Source of the DNA: Zopfochytrium polystomum
Taxonomy: Eukaryota; Chytridiomycota; Chytridiomycetes; Chytridiales; Chytridiaceae
Direction of reading: 5' to 3'
DNA length: 64,000 bases
Assembly (NCBI GenBank): GCA_025765615.1
Contig: JAIVFJ010000184.1
Coordinates: forward strand, 1-64,000
Shown: positions 22,229 through 39,926 of the stretch, in pieces
How positions within the stretch are numbered: the first letter of the stretch is position 1
Layout of the letters: every line of letters starts with the position of its first letter
Notes under the pieces: model-generated
What the model was told of the DNA's origin: nothing
Databases searched by the model: none
What the model saw: the letters and a program-made list of their open reading frames with translations, nothing else
Program-made: the position numbers and the translations under genes

Positions 22229-23204
22229 ATGTCCCACAACCACGACGACGAAGAAAGCCCCGCGAGCGAGGACCTCACAATGAGCGACGAGGATGGCCGA
22301 AGCCAAGCGATGACGCAACACGGCGTCAACGCCGGTAATCGCGTCACGATCGCGATCATCGGCACCGCGGGACGGGGCACGGACGGTGCTCGCATGACGG
22401 CGACGGCGATAGCATCAGCGTCCACAGCCGAGACTGCAACAACCACGCCGGGGGGTGGCGCCAAGCTCTTTGCAAAGATGGTCGAGGCGGCCGAGCGCAT
22501 CATCGCGGAGGACTGGAGCCTTCCGTGGCGCTCTGTGAACTTGGTCAGCGGTGGGGCCGCGTGGTCTGGTTCGTCATCATCCCCCGATCGCGCCGTTGCA
22601 ATCGACTTTGTGTGGTTAACATCACTCCCTCTTGTCTCCATCCTCCGCTTCCTTAATTCTAACCGTTCAAGACCACGTCGCCGTTCACCTCTTCATGTCC
22701 CACCCGTCGTCGACTCTCACGCTCCACCTTAACCCATTCCTGACATCCCCACCACTCGGCCCATCCTTCCTCGACACATCCTTAACAGCCGGCGCCGCCG
22801 CCGCCACCCACGACCGCTATAACAGCACGTGGCGCACGAACCCCGGGCGCACGGCGAATCGGCACCACCGGCGATTCAGCGTCGCCGTGGGGCGCGACAC
22901 CCTTGCCGAGCTCGGCTCGGTGATCTCGCCTGGGGCACCGACGGCAGGCGTGGCCGCGGCCGCAATCGGCACGCAGTCGGGTGGGTTCCACGCGCGGAAC
23001 ACGGCGATCGCCGAGAGCGCGAGGCGGATGATTGCGTTTTCTTGGGCGGCGGCGGCAGAGGCGGCACTTGTCGGAAGTTTTGACGTCGGCGGTGGTGACG
23101 GCCCGGCCAGTGTCGCCGTTCCGCAGTCGCGGGGGACGCGAGACGCGTGGGAAAAGTGCCGCGGGGTGAAGGTGGTGGTGTGGCTTGACGAGTTGGTTGA
23201 TTGA
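22229..23204 (+). CDS. SLOG-like nucleotide-binding protein, unknown role
   Basis: Two exons, 22229-22568 and 22672-23204, with a 103-nt phase-1 intron (GTTCGT...TCAAG), give 290 aa. After an acidic disordered N-terminus comes a Rossmann-like strand and loop, VTIAIIGTAGRG (about 39-50), then NLVSGGAAWSDHVAVHLFMS across the splice site. Further on are FHARNTAIAESARRMIAFSW and GTRDAWEKCRGVKVVVW. The GxxG strand, SGGxxxxDHxAV, RNxxIxxxA and GTRxxWxKC order is what SLOG-superfamily proteins (LOG, DprA-like, ligand sensors) show. That family assignment is by motif reading, not search. Splicing is supported because it rebuilds the SGGAAWSDH motif exactly. No neighbour suggests a pathway. The start at 22229 is the first ATG. 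Confidence 0.65.
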
Positions 23205-23338
23205 TGGTGCGGGGGAGGTGGCGGTACGATGGTGGATCAACAGCGACAGCTCGGATCTGGGAAATTAATAAGAAGAGAACATCCCCTCTCCCTGCCGGCA
23301 GCCGTTATCTGACTGGACGCCCTGAAGAAGATATTGCA

Positions 23339-23521
23339 AAGCGTTTGAAAACATTGCAGTTGAGGTGATTGAACCGGCTGCAGAAGAGAACACACAGGAC
23401 CAGATCGAATTCACGAAGGATTTCCTGAGGTCATCGAATGCTGAACCATCTGTGGTTCAAGAGGGATCCAAATTGCTTTCGAATAGCTTGTCGCTGCTTG
23501 CACTTATCAAGGGGGATTAGA
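23339..23521 (+). pseudogene. Coding-like remnant without start
   Basis: An open stretch of 60 sense codons ending in TAG reads KAFENIAVEVIEPAAEENTQ then DQIEFTKDFLRSSNAEPSVV and so on. Composition looks protein-like, but it is preceded by a stop and has no ATG. It could be a last exon or a decayed fragment. No family is recognised. Confidence 0.25.
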
Positions 23522-23694
23522 GACTGAAGTGATTAGTCTGGAACAGATTATGGACCTTCCTGAGGGTGAAAACACGGGTGGACGGAGAATGGCACCACAT
23601 CATACGGCCCGTGCCAGTCGTCCAGCTTTTGGCTGGGCATAGTTTGTCTTCCATCAAAATATGTTTAGGCACACCAGGTAAAGAATCAACCCTT

Positions 23695-25356
23695 TCATGG
23701 CCCACAGGCCTCCAATAGAAACGCCCCTCGCACGAACATGACGGCCCAGCACGCGCCAGCAACGATCCCCAGCGCGGCCCGCACAGCCGACCATAGCGAA
23801 ACAAACACCACATATACAGCCTCTCCAGCTGCTTCGTCCTCCTCCCCCGCGTCAACAGGTGACACTCGCCTCGCCCGTCCGCCCCCCCGCACGGCCCACC
23901 AGCGCACTGCCAATATGATCAAGTCTACCGCAACGGCCGCCCCCACCACTGCCGCGACCCGTCCCGCAAGCACACGTACCGTCATCCCTGCCAGCCGGCG
24001 CTCGCATGCCGCAGGCGCGTGTTGTACCGCCGCCGTCGCCGCCGCCGAGTCGACGCACAGGTACAGAAACCCCATAGAGCCAGCGGCCGCCATCGCCCCG
24101 TACCGCGCGGCTTTGGTGTGGTAGTCGCCCTGCGCGTCAGCGACCGAGTAAAGCACGCCCCGCAGGACCTGCGACCCTATCGACGCCGTCGCTGTGCTGC
24201 CCAATTCGGCTGTGAGCAACGCTTCTGGGTTTGGCGGCAAACGCCGCCGGTTGGCCGCTGCTGTGGCGAGGGCCGCCAATGCCCGGAGCGATGGGCGCGA
24301 TAGGATATCGAGCGCGAGGGCAATCCAAAAAAAGGAGCCGTGGACCCGGAGGAATGCTAGAGCTCCCACAAACTCGGCGCCTTATTAGTTTTTTCATTTT
24401 TTGGAGGGGGTTGATTCTATTTCAGATCAATGTTCCGCGCAATCACAGCAACCCGCAACCCAGCAAGAGTAAGTTGCCACGTTCTTTTACCGGATTTGAC
24501 CGAATATATCAGGCTTAAGTCCAAGTGAAGTTTGACAACGTTTTCGTTATCAAGCACATCATTGTATGAAGGAGCTGATTCGCCTATCGAGGCTTTCGAG
24601 TTATCTTCTGTCGAGCTGACTTGTGGCAAAGACGAATTGTCTTTCGCGGGTGACTGATGCCCAAATAATCCAAGGAGGATCTGCGAGCTTGTCGCGGCTA
24701 CCGACTGAGCAAGCAGAGGCACAACGAAGACGGCTGCATTGATCGCAACCCCTCTCTGGCAGTTTGGATGTCGGCACTCTCCAGCGCATATAACTGAAAG
24801 ACAGTCGCCCAAAGCAAAAAGTTTGATGCGGCAACGAGTAGAGCAGCGAAGGCGAACGCTTTGACAATGCGTTCGCTCACTCCGATTCCCCGGAAGGAGA
24901 TAAAGTGCGCCGATGAACGTTCCTACGCCCTACAATCATGTTAAACTTTTGCTTTCGACTCGTATGTTGTACGGGAAGCTTCTCACCGGGAAAGAAGACG
25001 AAGGACATAAGCCAGAAGAAAACCGTCCGCGATGGCGCCAACAGCGCGACGGCCGCGATCAGCACAAAATCGAGGAGCGTCAGCGCCGAATCGTGCCCTA
25101 TGACGACTACCGTGCCCGTCCTCACCATCGTCTCGATCTGCCGGTTGACAAAATAGAAGATCGAATCTGAAGACGCTCCCAGTGCGAAAAAGAGACACGC
25201 CGAGTCCGGCGTCCGGGCGGCCCCGCTGGAAGCCAGCGCCGCCTCGAGCGCGGCAAACGACCACATAAGCGTCGCGGTGATCGCTGTCATGGCGGCCGCG
25301 CACTTGAGCCCGTGCACGACGTGGCGCCAAGTGACCTCGCTTGTGCGGTTCCTCAT
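23695..25356 (-). pseudogene. Polytopic membrane protein, tandem copy A (2-nt frameshift)
   Basis: Paralogue of the gene at 26466-28133 with the same three exons: 25356-24987, 24879-24491 and 24380-23695. Hydrophobic segments are shared (ALTLLDFVLIAAVALLAP, VFFWLMSFVFFP, INAAVFVVPLLAQSV, SQVLRGVLYSVADAQ, GFLYLCVDSAA, VFVSLWSAVRAALGIVAGAC). In exon 2, where copy B reads QTARGVAINAAVF, copy A has an extra AG dinucleotide near 24752 (CCAGAGAGGGG). This throws the frame out; removing two bases restores phase at every later junction. Copy A is therefore likely a recent pseudogene, unless the insertion is an error. Function unknown; about seven membrane segments. Confidence 0.75.
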
Positions 25357-26465
25357 TGCAGTTGAAAAGTGAGGGTCCTCGGTCCCTTAATTCCGTACAA
25401 ATTCGATCGCTTGGCCGGAATTGTCGGCCTACCATCGGTCCACATGGAATCAAAGGTGCTCTGTTGTGCAGCACCGCCCGCGCTCAAACTCAAAGTACGT
25501 TACCTTCGATTGGATCACCTCATCACCTCAGACTTCCCGTGTCACCCATCTGGTACAGGGGTCTGGTCGCCGAAAGAAGTAAAGGAATTATTTCTTCCTC
25601 CGGCGAAATACCTCCGAGTGGAGTTCACCAGGACGGTTATGTTTGGTATTGCGACATCACGTATAATTTATTCGGGCAAGAAGACAACACGATCTAAACC
25701 ACATATGCCTGTGGTTGTGAACCTGCGTAGCTGTCCATCGAGTATTAGAGTTACGAACTCCTACAAAGGGAGAGAGGACGATGATGAGACAACAGTGAAG
25801 TTTGTGTGGACTAAAGAGATGTAGGGCATATTTATTTAACTCTCCCTCGCGGCGTGGCCTTTCAGAACATAACAAACAGAAACAAACAGACTCTGGCAAT
25901 TCAAAAGGCCTCCTCCTTCCTGCGTAAAAGTCAGAGAGTTGGCTTCAGCTAAATGGGTTTGAAGCGGCCACTTTGCATCCTCTGCCGCGCACGGCCATCG
26001 GCTGCGCGATTCTGTCCGGCTACGAGAGCTACTAAGAGAGATCAACATGCCTGTCATCAATCCCACAATCATTTGTGGAGATAACCAATCCACGAAGACA
26101 ACCGCCACGAGCTCCGTCAGTCATTTACGGACAAGCGAGTTTTTATCTGTCAAACCTTTTTAACCCATACAATGGGAATTCGAGCCCCCCAAGCAGATTA
26201 GCACTGTGACCGCTTGCTAGTAAATGTAAGGGTTGGGGAAGATTTTAATGAGGGCAGTTTATTCAATGAGGTTCCGTTATGCTGCTTCTCTTTCACCACA
26301 GCCACCGCACTCCATTTGAGGAAGGCAAGAGCAACACAGACCAAACTTTTGCTCAGCCTAAATTTCAACAACCAAGGCGTTTCCCACAGATCCGTTTTAT
26401 AGGCTCCGCTCGGGGCTTGCTATTCAGTATTATCGCCACAAAGGTAACAATCGCTGTCAACCCTT
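25357..26465. other. Spacer between the tandem copies
   Basis: The first 130 bp or so match the promoter-side DNA of copy B (see the duplication entry). The rest shows no convincing gene. Confidence 0.5.
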
Positions 26466-28133
26466 TTACGGCCCACACGCCTCCAACAGGAACGCCCCTC
26501 GCACAAACATGACGGCGCAGCACGCCGCCGCAACAATCCAAAGCGTGGCCTGCGCAACCGACCAAAACGAAACGAAAACCACATGTACAGCCCCTCCAGT
26601 CCCAGCTGCAGAATCTTGCCCCCATGCGTCAACGGGTGACACCCGCCGCGCCCGTCCACCTTCCCTCAAGATCCACCAGCGCGCCACCAATATGACCAAG
26701 TCCACCGTCACGTTCGCCCCCATTACGGCCGCGACCCGGCCCGCAAGCACGCGCACCGTCATCCCCGCCAGCCTGTGCTCGCACACGGCAGGCGTCCACT
26801 GTACGGCCGCCGCCGCCGCCGCCGAGTCGACGCACAGGTAGAGAAACCCGATCGCGCCGGCGGCCGCCATCGCCGCGTACCGCGCGGCTTTGACGTGGTA
26901 GTCGGCTTGCGCGTCCGCCGCCGAATACAGCACGCCCCGCAGGACCTGCGACCCTATTGACGCTGTCGCCATGCTGCCAGACTCAGCTGCGAGCGGCTCG
27001 GCTGACGTTGGCTGCGAGCTCCGACGGCGTGCCACTGCTTTGGCGATTGCCGCCAGCGCCCGGAGCGACGGGCGCCACAGAATATCGAGCGCGAGGGCGA
27101 TCCAAAAGAAGAAACCGTTAACTCGGAGGAAGGCCAGAGTTCCGACAAACTCGACGCCTGTATTAGTATGTTAATTTTTTTTTTTTTGTTTTTGTTGTTT
27201 GTTTGGTTAGGACAAATCCTCCAATATTGGCAATAGTAAAAATAAGGTCCTGCATGCTTTTACCTAATGTAAGCGCATACATCATACCAAGCTGCAAGTG
27301 AAGTTTGACTAAGTCTTCGTTATCAAGCTCATCAATGTACGATGTTGTTGATGCGCCGATTGAGGCTTTAGAGTCATCTTTTGTCAAGATGTATTGTGGC
27401 ATAGACGAATTGCCCCTCGCGGGTGGCTGGCGTCCAAATAATCCGAGGAGAATTTCCGAGCTTGTTGTGAGCACAGACTGAGCAAGTAGAGGCACGACGA
27501 AGACGGCTGCATTTATGGCGACGCCTCTGGCGGTTTGGACGTCGGCAGTCTCCAACGCATATAACTGAATCAGAGTCGACCATAGCGAAAAGTTTGATGA
27601 CGCCACAACAAGAACCGCGAAAGCAAAAGCTTTGGCAAGCCGTTCGCCTATTCCGATTCCCCGCGGAAGGAGATAGAGCGCGCCGATGAACGATCCTTAC
27701 GCCCCCACAATCATATTTAAACTCTTGCGTACGACCCTTCCGTTTAAACCGGAAATTCCTCACCAGGGGAGAAAACAAAGGACATGAACCAAAAGAAAAC
27801 CGTCCGCGATGGCGCCAACAGGGCAACGGCCGCGATCAGCACTAAATCGAGGAGCGTGAGCGCCGAGTCGTGCCCAAGGACGACCATCGTGCCGGTCCGC
27901 GTAATCGTCTCAATCTGCCGGTGGACACAATAGAAGATTGAGTTGGTGGACGCTTCCAGCGCATAGAAGAGGCACGCTGAGTCGGGCGTTCGTGCTGCCC
28001 CACTGGAAACCAGCGCCGCCTCCAACGCGGCAAACGACCACATTAGTCCCGCGGTGATCGTCGTCACGGCGGCCGCGCACTTGACTCCGTGCGCGACGTG
28101 GCGCCAACTGACTTCGCTTGTGTTGGGCCTCAT
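26466..28133 (-). CDS. Polytopic membrane protein, tandem copy B (intact)
   Basis: Three exons, 28133-27764, 27647-27264 and 27157-26466, with introns of 116 and 106 nt, keep an open frame of 481 aa (start MRPNTSEVSWRHV). Hydrophobic stretches suggest about seven membrane passes: KCAAAVTTITAGLMWSFAAL, LTLLDLVLIAAVALLAP, VFFWFMSFVFSP, FAFAVLVVASSNFSLW, INAAVFVVPLLAQSV, FFFWIALALDIL, AMAAAGAIGFLYLCVD and SVAQATLWIVAAACCAVMFV. No family is recognised. The acidic loop LDNEDLVKLHL and the SIGSQVLRGVLYSAADAQ segment are conserved with copy A and may be functionally important. An upstream in-frame extension of 14 codons exists but lacks counterpart in copy A. Confidence 0.75.
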
Positions 28134-28761
28134 CGAAGCGGCGGTGAAGACAGCGCTCACTTGAAATTTCGACAATCTGTCGCGATTGTCGGCCTACCAA
28201 TGGTCCACTTGGGAATCGAAGCTGCTCCGGTGTCCAGCACCGCCCGCCTTTGCAGCCAAGCTACATTTCATTCGATTGGAGCGCCTCAGACTCTCCGTGG
28301 TCGATGCCCATTCGGTGCACGGGACTGTTCGCCGTTAGAAGATTGAACTGTGTCTCAGGCATCGCAGTCGTCGCGGGCGACGAGACCGCCGACACCATCA
28401 ACGAGGGTTGGACCCCGCGGGCGCGATGGTAATTACCCTACTTCCCCTCACCCACCACGCAAGAACCTCACGACAAAATCTCACGGGCCACTTAAGGCTT
28501 TGCACAAATGGTGAGGACTCCAAAGTTTCTCTATCTCCTTCAGATCCTTCATGGCCAACAAGACTCTTAGCTGCTTAAGCTGTTTCGCCGTCGTTACTCC
28601 AATATTTACGTCACGCACCTCCCCAATCAACTTCCCTGCAGCCTAAAAATTGAAACCCCCAGCAGCGAATCGGGGAACCAGCGATTGTATTACATGAGAC
28701 TTTCCGTTGCTGGAGGTTTGACGCGGCAAAAATTGTGCAAGTGCAACGATTCTGACCAATG
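28134..28761. other. Intergenic region
   Basis: Promoter of copy B, then the 3' side of the ABCC gene. Nothing else is recognisable. Confidence 0.4.
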
Positions 28762-34528
<5,767 letters not shown>

Positions 34529-34538
34529 GGTCTGGGTC

Positions 34539-34544
<6 letters not shown>

Positions 34545-34569
<25 letters not shown>

Positions 34570-34570
34570 T
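34545..34570. repeat. (GT)n microsatellite upstream of ABCC start
   Basis: About 12 GT units just upstream of the ABCC start codon, within its probable promoter. Confidence 0.85.
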
Positions 34571-34739
34571 TTGTTTTTTTTGTCAGCCGATTATTTGGAG
34601 AACCTTCCTCCGAGCTGCTCTTGGGGGTTCGTCCATCCTAAGTGACTGGACCCCCCCCCTAACCCGACAGCGTGCAAGGCATCCATGCCAGGTGCAAAGC
34701 AAAATAAAGTTTATTCTCCGTAAAATCCCCCACCCCCCT

Positions 34740-35911
34740 TCACAAGGCAAGAACGACAGGGACGGCGGCCACGGCGGCGGCGGCGGTAACGGCTGCCGCC
34801 GCGAGGAGCCATCCGCGCACGCCCGCGTTGTCCGCGGCGGCGCTATAAAAGATGCTCTGCGTCGCATTCTGGGCCGTCGACGCCGACGCCGAGGCGGACG
34901 ACACGACCGTCGCGGACGCGGTTCCCACGGCCGACAGCGACGACGGCGACGCAGGCCCCTTTGGCGCGACGGTGATCGCAAACTCAATGACGTGCACGCC
35001 GATGGCACCTTCGGAGAGGACGATGCGGACGGGGACGCCGTTGGGGTCTGTAGTCGGCAGACGCGGGAAGCCGCGGAGGATGACGCGGCCGCCGCCGAGG
35101 ACGCCGCCGGCGAGGCCGTGGGCGGCGAGGTCGGGGCTGTAGCAGGGGTCGGTGACGAGGTAGCCTGTTTTTGTTTGTTGTTGTTGTTGGTTTTTTGTTT
35201 TTGTTTTTTTTGTTTGTTTTTTTTTTTTGTTTTTTTTTGGTGTGTGTTGGGGTGTGTGAGTGGTGTGAACAAAACGACAAAGAAACAAAAAAAAAAAAAG
35301 AAAAAACGGCTCACGCGAGTTCGCAACATCCACCCCAGCCGACGCAGCGCCGGTCGCGTCCACGTACAGCGAGACAAACTCTCCCTCGACGAGCGCCAGG
35401 GTGGATCCCTGGGTCGCGACGATCGTGCCGTTCGTGTTTGTCGCCTCGGCGCCGGCGCGGAGGACGAGGTCGTAGGTCCAAATGTCGTTGCGGCAGCGCG
35501 AGGTGACGAACTGGTCGCAGGTGTTGGAGGCCGGGCAGCAGTCGCAGAGGCAGGTGGGGTCGGGGGCTTGTTTTTTTTGTTTTTTTTTTTTTTTTTGTTG
35601 TTTGGTGAGAGGATGAGCCCGGCCATGTCAGTCAAGATGGTGGGGATTGCGAGTGAAGAGTTGCGACCGGTGGGGGCGAGGGGCTTCTTCTTCTTCTTCT
35701 TCTTCCTTTTGTTGTTGCTGTTCTTCGCTTGCTTACCCGCTGCCGAGCACAAGCCCTGCTGCCCGAGCGGGGTGCACGACTTTGGGCCGTAGCTGCCGCA
35801 CGCGCCGACGAGGCTGCCGGGGTCGTTTGCAGCGGCGAGCATGAGGGCGGCGAGGCACGACGCGAGGATGGCGGCGACCGAGGAGGAGGAGGAGGAGGAG
35901 GAGGAGCGCAT
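34740..35911 (-). CDS. Secreted Cys/Ser-rich protein, likely GPI- or membrane-anchored
   Basis: Three exons, 35911-35737, 35566-35315 and 35164-34740, total exactly 284 codons (283 aa). Phases 1 and 1 are consistent. The introns hold long A/T homopolymers and GT-AG ends. A poly-Ser n-region and hydrophobic core (SVAAILASCLAALMLAAA) form a signal peptide. Cysteines cluster in ACGSYGPKSCTPLGQQGLCS and TCLCDCCPASNTCDQFVTSRC, suggesting a small disulphide domain. A beta-rich central part follows, then a Ser/Ala/Thr-rich stalk and a hydrophobic C-terminus (WLLAAAAVTAAAAVAAVPVV) typical of a GPI signal or single membrane anchor. The family is not recognised. A cell-wall or surface role is inferred only from architecture. 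Confidence 0.72.
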
Positions 35912-36239
35912 TTGTTTGGATACGTGGGCAAGTTGTTGTTGTATTCAGTGTTACGATGAAGGCGGCGAGCAGCAGGAGGGTGTAAATACATCACATGATA
36001 TATATATATAATACTGACGCACACGTTCAGGGCGGCACACGCGTTGTTCGGCCAGGGGGCTGGCGGGGCTGGCTGTGTGGCGTCCGTTCCTCCGTGTCTG
36101 TCCAGCCCCCAGCCCTCTCTGCCTGCCGGTCTGCCTTTCTCTGCTTCTGAGGCGGCCCTGTGGTTTCTCTCGTCGAGTCTGTCTTCATATTAAGTACTAC
36201 AAGCTGCTGCTTCGGCTGACCGATTTTTCGCGGGGCTGT

Positions 36240-36385
36240 TGTGACGGTGTGCCGTGCGTGAGCAGTGGTGGACGGCACGGAGCAGTTGTGGGCGACGTGG
36301 GTGCGTCGCGCGATGCAGAGTGAGCGGAAGCAAAAACAAAACTGTATTGTGACATGTGACAAGGGGTGCGGGTGATTCTCACACA
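36240..36385 (-). repeat. Element 1 3' LTR
   Basis: 146 bp, one visible mismatch from the copy at 41542-41687. It is preceded by GCTGT. Confidence 0.95.
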
Positions 36386-36402
36386 TACCCCCCCCGGAGA
36401 AC
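36386..36402 (-). other. Element 1 polypurine tract
   Basis: The minus strand reads CTCCGGGGGGGGTA immediately before the 3' LTR. This is the expected plus-strand primer site for a gypsy element. Confidence 0.8.
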
Positions 36403-36417
36403 AGAGTATCAGCGAGG

Positions 36418-39400
36418 TTACAAAAGTTTACGAGCAGTAAGCTCAATGTGAAGGTCAGGGGTGAGGCGGAGCCAAGCGTTGAAAAGGGGTGGGTGGTCTT
36501 TCCAGGAAATCAAGACTGAAGAAATACTGCCAGTACGGTTGCGGTGAACAGCAAGGATTTGAGAGGGAGTTCGTTGATCAAGTGGGAGTGGAGTAAAAAT
36601 ATCAGGGGTACGGGAGATGTACATGCGAAGTTTGTCTGGGTGGAAAACAGGGTGAACACGCCAAGTTGGAGGAAAGTCAAGGTGATAAGAAGTACCAAGT
36701 TTGCGAAGAATTTTGAAAGGTCCGAAAAATTGAGCTGAGAGTTTGGAAGAAGGACGACCGGTTTGGTTTGGGGGAAGGAAGTCCTTAGCGCTTACAAGAA
36801 CAAGGTCACCAGATTGAAAGGGATCAGGGCGGCGATGAGCATCGGCGTAAGCACGTTGTTTGTCCTGTGCGCGAGCAAGAGCTTCTTTGGCAACGCGTAT
36901 ACGAGCGACGAGGTCATCAAGAGTGGGAGATTGACGAAAGGGGATGGAAAGATTTAAAGGTGAAAGGGGATGTTGACCAGTGTCCAAAAAGAAAGGAGTG
37001 AAACCAGTGGAACTGTTGATGGAGTCGTTGATGCCAAATTCCACGGCAGGGAGGTGAATGTCCCAGTCTTTTTGGTCCCAGGCGACAACATCGCGAAGGG
37101 CAGAAGTAACCCATGCGTTCTTGTTTTCGGTCTGGCCGTCGGTTTGAGGATGGTAAGAACTGGAGAGATTGAGCTTGGTGTTGAGCAGAGAGGTGAGGTG
37201 ACGCCAGAAAAGAGAGATGAACTTGGAATCACGGTCACTGATGATCTTTTGTGGAAGACCGTGAAGGCGCCAAACGTTGTTGAAAAACTGAAAGGTGAAG
37301 TCGCGAGCTGTGTCGGTGGTGCGACAGGCCCAAATGTGAGTGCGCTTCTTAGCTGAATCAACGACCACGGCAAGGCTGTCATGACCGAGTTCTGTGGTAG
37401 GTAGCTTGGTGATGAAATCAATGCTGATTGTGTGCCAAGGTGCAGGTGCTGGGTCGTGCGGGTGCAGAAGACCGTAGGGAGTGGTGCGTGCAACGCGATT
37501 GCGCTGGCAAAGGTCGCAGGAACGTACGTATCGTTGTGCGTCTTGGTGAAGCTTCGGCCAGTGGTATGTCCGAGCAATTCGTTCGGTGGTGCGCTCCCAG
37601 TTTCCATGGATGGTTTCATCATGCGCGGCGGCCATGATGGAGGAGCGAAGGATGGCAGGCACGTAAAGTCTGTTAGCGTTTGTGTCCTTGAAGTAGAGAA
37701 GTCCGTCTGTGCGTAGGTAGCGCTTGAGGTGCGGACGTAGCCATGACGGAGGTTCGCGAAGTCGATCCAGCGACTCAACGATGACTTGGTAGTTGTTGTC
37801 CGTCTGGTAGTGTTGTTGAAGAAGTTGAGGAGTAATGGAAGTAATTGTACTTATCGGGGCAAGCTGTGGGGGTGAATCTGTTTGAACTGCAGCATCGGAA
37901 GTGTGTCGACGACGAGAGAGTACGTCGGCAATAGAATTCCATTTACCAGGAACCCACTCAATGTCGAAGTCGAATTGCTCGATATCTTCCAACCAACGAA
38001 GCTGGACAGGGCGGAGCTTCGGCTGATCAAGGAGATGTCGGAGAGAGTGGTGGTCAGTGAGGACTTTAACTGTTGAACCAACGATGTATGGGCGGTGGTG
38101 TTTGAGTCCTTCCACGAGTGCAAGGATTTCGCCCATATATGGATGGTAATTTCGTTCGGCAGAGTTGCACTTGCGTGAGCCAAATGCGATGTGAAGAACT
38201 TCACCGTTGTCGTCTAGCTGATAGACATGGGAGCCGATAGCGTGTTGTGACCAATCAGTAGCTAGATAGACAGGGCGTGAGCGGTCAAAGAAAGAAAGAT
38301 TTGCTGGTTGAGAAAGTTCAGCTTTGATGTCGATCAATATTTGTTCCAGCTTAGCATTCCAGTCAAATGGGGTCGCTTTGGTTATAGTTTCATTCCGCCG
38401 AAGTAAGTCTGAGAGTGGTGAGAGCAGGCGTGCTTGGCGAGGAATAAAACGATGGAGAGTATTAGCGAGTCCAAGGAATGCGCGAAGTTCAGTCCAAGAA
38501 CGAGGAGATTCAAAGTCACGAATAGCATCAATGCGAGAAGGAAGAACAGAAACATGTCCACGAGAAATGTGAAAACCCAAATACTTCACTTCAGTTTGAA
38601 GGAAACGGCACTTATGAAGACGGCAGTGAAAATTGTTTTCTCGAAGACGTTGAAGGACTGAACGAAGATGTTTAAGATGTTTGTCAAAAGTGCGAGAGAA
38701 GATTAACAAATCGTCAAGGTAGACAGTTAGAAACAGATCAACAAAGTCACGAAAGATGGAGTTCATAGTTGCCTGAAAGGTTGCAGGAGCGTTGGATAAA
38801 CCAAGAGGCATAACTACCCATTCAAAGTGGCCATATTTAGTTCGAAAGGCAGTTTTGAAACGATCATCTTCAGTGACTAGAATTTGATGATAACCAGATG
38901 CAAGGTCAAGTGATGTGAAGAAACGTGCTCCTTGTAAACGATCAAGAATTTCAGTTATGTTGGGTAAAGCTGTGCGATCACGAATGGTGTTTTGGTTTAG
39001 AAGTCGAAAGTCAAAAACTAAACGAAGCTTATCCTTTTGATGAACAAAGAAGATAGGAGCACCATAAGGAGAAATAGAATGTCGAATGCGATCATTTTCC
39101 AAAAGAAATTGCAATTCAGTTCGTAATGCTTCAAGTTCGTCTTCACTCATTGGATAGATAGGACGGTATGGTGGTGGCTGGTTGGGATCTTTCAAGTTGA
39201 TGCGGTGGTCGGTTGGACGAGAAGGAGGAGCGCCTTCGAAGGTAGAGAAGACTTCAGGAAATTCCTCAATAATAGTGCGAATCTTGGGGTCTAGTGTAGC
39301 CAAGACTGCTTTGTCTGCATCATCTGAGTCCTTGGTGGTCTTCTTGTATGGTGTTGTGACGTTGAATAATACTCCCCAGTGCGCGTTGTCTTTTCGAATA

Positions 39401-39926
39401 GCACGACGAAAGGCTTGCGCGCTACAGAGTTCAATATCAAAGTCAGGAGAGGCACCAGCATGAAGGACTTGACCACGAAGGGTGAGGGTTTTGGATCGCC
39501 AATCAGGTTGAGGGTTCTCTTTCTCCAACCAATCCATTCCAAGAATGAGATCGTAAGCAATGCGAGTAGCGACAAAATTGTGGGAGAAAGAAAGGTTACT
39601 GAACGAGAACTTCAAGTTGCGGTGCATCGAACCCTTTAACTTTGTAGAGCCGTCGGCAAGGTCAATGTCAAGAGTACGGTCCTTTCGACGATAGGGAACG
39701 AGGTGTTCACTAATGAAACTGTGACTAGCACCACTGTCGACAAGAATCTTGACCATGTGATTATTGAAAACTCCATGAAAAACGAGAAGTCGAGTGTTGC
39801 CAGGAGATTTGCGACTGATGTGATACAACTTCAAAACATACTGTGGTACTGAAACTTCAGGAACTGCTGTTACTTCTGGTACGGCGGAAGTGATTGAAGT
39901 TGAAACTACTTCTTCTTGTTGTTTCC
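36418..39926 (-). CDS. Element 1 Pol (protease, RT, RNase H, integrase)
   Basis: Reached by -1 slip from gag; the pol-frame body runs from about 39926 to 36418 and is open (1138 codons from 39834). It contains protease with the active-site triad DSGASHSFI, RT with LDLASGYHQI and the catalytic YLDDLLIFS, and RNase H with LATDWSQHAIGSHVY. Integrase has a zinc-binding H-H-C-C (HDETIHGNW ... CDLCQRN) and a D-D-E core (SIDFITKLP ... ISDRDSKF ... YHPQTDGQTEN). The C-terminal SVLISWKDHPPLFNAWL is a chromodomain-like tail that is weak compared with element 2. Confidence 0.95.

Larger units (their letters stand above)
23695..28290. repeat. Tandem segmental duplication, period about 2.77 kb
   Basis: Copy A (23695-25356) and copy B (26466-28133) align through all exons and splice sites, with an offset of 2771 at the stop and 2777 at the start. 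Similarity continues upstream of the ATGs: TTGTCGGCCTACCA at 25424 and 28187, and TTCGATTGGA at 25507 and 28272. The promoter was therefore duplicated as well. Confidence 0.85.

Noticed and set aside
25369..25824. 151-codon plus-strand frame between the tandem copies
   Set aside because: Its first part is duplicated promoter DNA of the membrane-protein genes, and its start is not an obvious gene start.
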